Origin: an uncultured Candidatus Melainabacteria bacterium
Lineage (GTDB): Bacteria > Cyanobacteriota > Vampirovibrionia > Gastranaerophilales > Gastranaerophilaceae
Direction of reading: 5' to 3'
DNA: 64,000 bases
Assembly: GCA_934718135.1 (NCBI GenBank)
Contig: CAKUZW010000001.1
Coordinates: forward strand, 62,001 to 126,000
In this document: positions 59,819 through 64,000 of the stretch, in pieces
Numbering within the stretch: the first letter of the stretch is position 1
Layout of the letters: each line of letters opens with the position of its first letter
The notes under the pieces: model-generated
Told to the model about the DNA's origin: nothing
Databases searched by the model: none
What the model saw: only the letters and a program-made list of their open reading frames with translations
Made by a program: the position numbers and the translations under genes

Positions 59819-61036
59819 ATGACAGTATATAATTATACAGCGATAAAAGACGGAACTAATGAACTTGTTAAAGGTAAGGTTGAAGCTGATGACTTGCGAG
59901 AAGCTCGTGCGGCCGTAAGACGTCTTGGTTTCACCCCAACTAATATTGTTGAAGAACAAGCTGCAAAAAAAGATGATAAAAAGAAACCTACCGGTAAAAT
60001 GCCAAAACTTGGTTTGGCGGAGCAGATTGATTTTACATCAACGCTTCAAATCTTGGCTGCTGCAGGTATTCCGATTATTGAATCTTTACTGTTCATTGAA
60101 AATGATGCGGCGAAGTTAAGAATTCGTCAATGTGCGACAGAATTAAGACGACAGATTATGAATGGTGGTACTTTCGCAGGTACAATCGCTAAATATCCTG
60201 AACAGTTCGGTCAAGTTTATATCGGTTTGGTTAGAGCCGGTGAAGATTCCGGTGAACTTGAAAAAACATTGGATCGTTTGTTGGAACTTTTGAACAAACA
60301 AGCTGCTATTAAGTCAAAAGTTATCGGTACATTGATGTATCCGGTATTCGTAATCTTGTTGGCAGCATTCATTGTAATTGTCATGTTGGTATTCGTATTT
60401 CCGGTATTCAAAGAAATGTTCGATTCAATGGGTATGCAATTGCCTTGGATTACAAGAGTTTTGATGGAAATGGGTTTATTCTTGAAGAAGAATTGGTTGG
60501 GAATTCCGTTAGCATTTGCAGCAATTGGTTTCTTCATCAATTTCTTATTCCATTGGAAACCAAGTAAGTGGAAAATTGATGAAATTACATTGAAAATTCC
60601 TGTAATTACTGATTTAATCCAGTTTTCAAACTTTGCAAACTTCATTGCAGTTATGCAGGTTGCGTATGACGCAGGTGTACCTATTTTGGAATGTTTGTAT
60701 TTGGCAAATATGACGTTGACTAACCATACATTAGAAACAAGGGTTGAAGAAGCAACAGGCAGAGTTCAACAAGGTCAACACTTGTCTGCCGCTTTAAGAG
60801 CAACAAGAACAATGCCTAAAATGATTTTGTTCATGATTGCAACAGGTGAGCAATCAGGTCGTTTGGGTGATATGTTAGGTCAGGCTACAAACTATATTGA
60901 TAAACAACTTGATACAATTATTGATGTTATGACAAAGATGATTGAGCCGATTATGTTGATTGTTATTGGTTCTATCGTGCTTGTTTTGGCAGCAGCTTTG
61001 TACTTACCATTGTTTGCTTCTTATATGGGTATGTAG
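59819..61036 (+). CDS. Pilus-assembly inner-membrane platform protein (PilC/GspF type)
   Basis: A 405-residue protein: a cytoplasmic start (YNYTAIKDGTNELVKGKVEADDLREARAAVRRLGF), then two repeats of the T2SSF domain, each followed by membrane helices (VIGTLMYPVFVILLAAFIVIVMLVFVFPVF, and the C-terminal IMLIVIGSIVLVLAAALYLPLFASYMGM). It sits in the membrane above the ATPase and holds the growing pilus. It is the last gene of the operon, seven bases after the ATPase gene, with a terminator following. Confidence 0.94.
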   Translation: MTVYNYTAIKDGTNELVKGKVEADDLREARAAVRRLGFTPTNIVEEQAAKKDDKKKPTGKMPKLGLAEQIDFTSTLQILAAAGIPIIESLLFIENDAAKLRIRQCATELRRQIMNGGTFAGTIAKYPEQFGQVYIGLVRAGEDSGELEKTLDRLLELLNKQAAIKSKVIGTLMYPVFVILLAAFIVIVMLVFVFPVFKEMFDSMGMQLPWITRVLMEMGLFLKKNWLGIPLAFAAIGFFINFLFHWKPSKWKIDEITLKIPVITDLIQFSNFANFIAVMQVAYDAGVPILECLYLANMTLTNHTLETRVEEATGRVQQGQHLSAALRATRTMPKMILFMIATGEQSGRLGDMLGQATNYIDKQLDTIIDVMTKMIEPIMLIVIGSIVLVLAAALYLPLFASYMGM

Positions 61037-61056
61037 AAAGATTTTTGAAAGATTGC

Positions 61057-61094
61057 AAAAAGGATAGGTCTAGAATTTAGGCTTATCCTTTTTT
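61057..61094 (+). terminator. Terminator of the pilus/secretion operon
   Basis: AAAAAGGATA pairs with TATCCTTTTT, with about 16 nt between, followed by T residues. Confidence 0.75.
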
Positions 61095-61111
61095 ATAGAA
61101 AGGTTTTAAAT

Positions 61112-61918
61112 ATGCGAAAAACAGTTGTGATAACAGGTTCAACTTCGGGTTTAGGGAAAGAACTCGTGAATTTATTTTCTAAAAATTGTAAGGTTTTTGC
61201 AAGTTTTAGAAATAAAGAGTTAGTCGAAGAAAAAGGAAATGTTGAATATTTTTATATGGATTTGACGGATAGAAAATCTATAGCTTCGGCTTCTGATTTT
61301 ATAAAATCAAAAACCGATAAAGTCGATATATTGATAAATGTAGCCGGCGGGGTCGTTGCAGGACCTGTAGAAAAACTTGATACAGACAGGTTGAGATATC
61401 AGTTTGAGATAAATACTTTTTCGCATATTGAATTCTCTCAAAAATTGTTACCTATTCTTGTTAATGGTCGGATTGTGAATATCAGTTCAATGGCAAGTTT
61501 TGGAAACTTCCCTTTTATAAGTCCTTATTGTGCTTCGAAAAGAGCCTTAGATATATTTTTTAATACTTTCGCGTTAGAAAATCATTCTAATATCAAAGTG
61601 ATTTCAATCAAGCCAGGGGTAATTGCAACTCCGATTTGGGAAAAATCTGTCAAAAATAATTTAGAAAATTTGCAAAATATTGAGGGTTATGAAAAAGAGT
61701 TGGAATTTATTAAAAATAATGCCCTGAAAAATTCTCATAAAGGTTTGAATGTAGAAGAAGTTGCCACAGAAATTCAAAAAATTGCATTAGCTAAAAATCC
61801 TAAAAGTTCGTATGTGATTGGACGAGATGCAAAAGTTGCTCAAATTTTATCTTTACTTCCTCAAGATTTGATAAATAAAATTGTAAAATTCGGAATGAAT
61901 TTTAGGATGAATAAGTAA
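61112..61918 (+). CDS. Short-chain dehydrogenase/reductase
   Basis: A 268-residue SDR: the cofactor loop is TGSTSGLGKELV, the NVAGG motif lies in ILINVAGGVVAG, and the catalytic Ser-Tyr-Lys is in NISSMASFGNFPFISPYCASK. It is a classical-type SDR that reduces or oxidises a hydroxyl or keto substrate with NAD(P)H; the substrate cannot be read from the sequence. AAAGG lies about 8 nt upstream. Confidence 0.88.
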   Translation: MRKTVVITGSTSGLGKELVNLFSKNCKVFASFRNKELVEEKGNVEYFYMDLTDRKSIASASDFIKSKTDKVDILINVAGGVVAGPVEKLDTDRLRYQFEINTFSHIEFSQKLLPILVNGRIVNISSMASFGNFPFISPYCASKRALDIFFNTFALENHSNIKVISIKPGVIATPIWEKSVKNNLENLQNIEGYEKELEFIKNNALKNSHKGLNVEEVATEIQKIALAKNPKSSYVIGRDAKVAQILSLLPQDLINKIVKFGMNFRMNK

Positions 61919-61947
61919 AATTTTCCTTGTGGTATAATATTATTACT

Positions 61948-63717
61948 ATGGAAGATAAAGAAATTGATAAAATATATGAACTGATTGATGCTTCAAAATA
62001 CACAGAAGCAGAAGTTGAAATTAAAAAAATTTTAGATAAAGACGAAAAAGATATTGATGCACAAAGATTACTTGCGTTGTGTGAAGTTAATTTAGAGCAT
62101 TTTGACCAAGCAAGAAATATTTTGGAAGAAGTTGTTAAATATCGTCAAGATGATGCCTTATGTTGGTATTATTTAGGGTGTTGTTATGATAATTTAACTC
62201 AATATCCTGAGGCGAAATTCGCATATAACAAAGTTTTAGAACTTCGTCCCGAGTATGTTGATGCTTATAGAAGTTTAGCAATTGTTTATATCAAAATTGA
62301 AGACCATGATAAGGCTATCGAGATTGCTAAAAAAGGTTTGGAATACAGTAAAGATGATTATTCGCTTTATTATATTTTGGGTACAGCTTGCATGGCTTCA
62401 AAGAAGTTTGAAGAAAGTGTTGAATATATTGATCATGCTATCTCACTTAATCCTGACAATGTTCAATTGTATAACAACCTTGGAACTTCATATTTAACAA
62501 TCGGAAATTTGGACAAAGCTTTTGAAACTTATGAAAAAGCATCTAAAATTGATCCAAAGGATTCGTTGACATATTTTAATATGGCATCAATTCTTCAACT
62601 CCAAAACAAACACAAAGAAGCATGTGAATATTTTGCAAAAGCTCATGAACTTGAACCTGATGAGGATAGTTATCTTGTTGCTTGGGCATTATCTGAAGTG
62701 AAGGCAGGACAATTTAAAGAAGCTATCGAACACTACAAATATTTGGCTTCATCATATCCGCAAAAATCTTCATACAGATATAATTTGGCTTGCTGCTATC
62801 AAGTTGTCGGAGAATATGAAATTGCAATTACTTTGTTGAAACAGTTGGCATTATTAAATCCGAAAGCTGCTAATATTTTGAAAAAATTGGCAGGAATTTA
62901 TATGTCAATTGGTCAATATTCAAAGGCTAAAGAGATTTATGAAAGAATTGTTACTCAGGGTACAACATCATATCAATTGTATTATGAACTTGCTTTGTTA
63001 TGTGTGAAAACAGATGATATTGATAGAGCAGAACAAATTTTGAAAAAAGTTTGTAAGCTAAATCCTGATTTTGCTCTGGCACATAAGGATTTGGGGGTAA
63101 TCTATCTCAACAAGCGATTGTTTGATTATGCAAAAGATGAATTTGAACAAGCTTATCAGTGTGACCCTAATAATTATTCAGTAGTTTTAGAGTATGCAAA
63201 TTATCTTCATTCAACATCTGATTTCAAAAAAGCTGATGAATTTTATCAAAAAGCTGTTGAACTTGATCCTGAAAATCCGAATGGGCTTGCTTTTTCAGCG
63301 TTAAATAAAACTCATCTGGAGCAAATAAAAGAAGCGAAAGAACAAATAAATAAGGCAATGGAAAAATGTTCTGATTCTGCGTTTTTACTATTTATTGCCG
63401 GTCGAATTTATTATCTTGATAAAGATTACGATTGTGCCAAGATGTATTTGGTTAAAGCGTTTGAACTTGAAAAACTTCCGGATGTTCAGAATTTACTTGG
63501 ACTTTGCTATATGGAATTAGGTAATTATGAACAAGCAAAATCAATATTTAATAATTTGCTTGAAAAAGCTCCAATGAATGTGAATGTGTTATTAAATTTG
63601 GCACACTGTTGTGACAAACTTGGTCAAAATGATGAAGCATTGCAGTTTGCGGAGAAAATTACTGACACTTTCCCTGAATGTGAAGAAGCTCAGGAACTAA
63701 TAAGAAAGTTATCTTAA
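61948..63717 (+). CDS. Large tetratricopeptide-repeat protein, 589 aa
   Basis: The start is the ATG at 61948 (MEDKEIDKIYEL); an in-frame TTG at 61927 is less likely. At least 14 TPR units run the full length, for example AKFAYNKVLELRPEYVDAYRS and AKDEFEQAYQCDPNNYSVVLE. No signal peptide or membrane helix. An extended -10 (TGG-TATAAT-like, 61930-61938) ends only nine bases before the ATG, so the mRNA may be nearly leaderless. It is one of three TPR solenoid genes in the window. Partners unknown. Confidence 0.85.
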   Translation: MEDKEIDKIYELIDASKYTEAEVEIKKILDKDEKDIDAQRLLALCEVNLEHFDQARNILEEVVKYRQDDALCWYYLGCCYDNLTQYPEAKFAYNKVLELRPEYVDAYRSLAIVYIKIEDHDKAIEIAKKGLEYSKDDYSLYYILGTACMASKKFEESVEYIDHAISLNPDNVQLYNNLGTSYLTIGNLDKAFETYEKASKIDPKDSLTYFNMASILQLQNKHKEACEYFAKAHELEPDEDSYLVAWALSEVKAGQFKEAIEHYKYLASSYPQKSSYRYNLACCYQVVGEYEIAITLLKQLALLNPKAANILKKLAGIYMSIGQYSKAKEIYERIVTQGTTSYQLYYELALLCVKTDDIDRAEQILKKVCKLNPDFALAHKDLGVIYLNKRLFDYAKDEFEQAYQCDPNNYSVVLEYANYLHSTSDFKKADEFYQKAVELDPENPNGLAFSALNKTHLEQIKEAKEQINKAMEKCSDSAFLLFIAGRIYYLDKDYDCAKMYLVKAFELEKLPDVQNLLGLCYMELGNYEQAKSIFNNLLEKAPMNVNVLLNLAHCCDKLGQNDEALQFAEKITDTFPECEEAQELIRKLS

Positions 63718-63757
63718 TTTTATATAATATTTATATAAATAGAATATGTTTAAAACT

Positions 63758-63797
63758 CCCTTGCCAAGACTTTTTTCTAGCTTTGCAAGGGTTTTTT
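63758..63797 (+). terminator. Terminator of the large TPR gene
   Basis: CCCTTGC and GCAAGGG form a 7-bp stem with a 20-nt loop and are followed by six T. Confidence 0.65.
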
Positions 63798-64000
63798 AAC
63801 TTTATTTAACAAAAAAAATGTAAATTTTTTCGTGAATTTTATAAAACCTCAAAACCATTATAAAATCATTGTTTTTGAAAATTAAAAAAAATAATTGTAA
63901 AAACTTTAGCATGATTTGAGAAAAAAGTTAGTCAAAGAGCAAAATTTATTCTATCATAGAGTATATAAGTCGAGAGTGATAATAGTTTAGAAATAGAGAG
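63798..64000. other. AT-rich intergenic end of window
   Basis: No gene recognised. The stretch is very AT-rich, with AGAGTATATAAG near 63959; it may be the promoter region of a gene beyond the window edge. Confidence 0.4.

Noticed and set aside
1..64000. tRNA, rRNA, tmRNA, riboswitch or prophage
   Set aside because: I looked through the intergenic regions by eye and saw no convincing cloverleaf, known aptamer or phage gene; a covariance-model search would be decisive.

Overview
This AT-rich window looks like part of a gut-type melainabacterial genome (Vampirovibrionia, probably Gastranaerophilales). The assignment is inferred from several signs and no marker gene was searched. Prepilin-like proteins carry the FTLAEVLITLGIIG leader I associate with that group. 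Outer-membrane and LPS genes (LptA/LptC-like, secretin, OmpA-like) indicate a Gram-negative envelope. UGA is used as a stop. Fliogenesis genes sit beside a type IV pilus / type II secretion core.

Layout. 1-1.3 kb: a prepilin cut by the window edge and a gene-free repeat mosaic. 1.3-3.6 kb: HEPN/MNT pair and a TPR protein. 3.7-11.5 kb: a (homo)citrate-synthase-family enzyme, two coupled lineage-type membrane proteins, a membrane thioredoxin, a primary-like sigma factor, 5-formyl-THF cyclo-ligase, a Gln/Met-rich coiled-coil protein and ClpP. 11.5-16.1 kb: two divergent XRE-regulator/prepilin modules flanking purB. 16.1-20.4 kb: ComM, an M16-fold protein without its zinc site, an OmpA-domain protein and a FliA-type sigma factor. 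20.9-27.2 kb: one tight minus-strand operon, lptC-lptA-TPR-dprA-DUF805-topA. 27.3-33.7 kb: two more XRE/prepilin modules flanking dapA and secDF. 34-37.8 kb: a flagellar export-gate operon (FliM/FliN-like fusion, fliO, fliP, fliQ, fliR). 37.8-47 kb: prepilins, proC, rpmH-rnpA plus two unknown genes, a class A PBP, an FAD enzyme and small proteins. 47-54.6 kb: recG, a probable major pilin, a MATE transporter, U32 protease and YqeG. 54.9-61 kb: PilP/GspC-, PilQ/GspD-, PilB/GspE- and PilC/GspF-like genes. 61-63.7 kb: an SDR enzyme and a large TPR protein.

The most notable pattern is a family of eight prepilin-like genes scattered around one pilus/secretion core. Four of them each lie 160-210 bp from a small XRE regulator transcribed the other way. 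Those intergenic gaps hold promoter-like hexamers, palindromes and upstream hairpins. In three of the four, the start of the protein is built from dispersed intergenic repeats read in frame, adding up to about 190 residues before the pilin signal. Four family members carry an identical 30-bp coding module, and in three of these it creates a second prepilin-type signal exactly 20 residues after the first. All eight share a C-terminal D-x-N-G-type signature. I infer a regulated, diversifying surface-pilin repertoire; function is not shown by the sequence.

No tRNA, rRNA, CRISPR array, transposase or phage gene was seen. All repeat identities and motif calls were made by eye.
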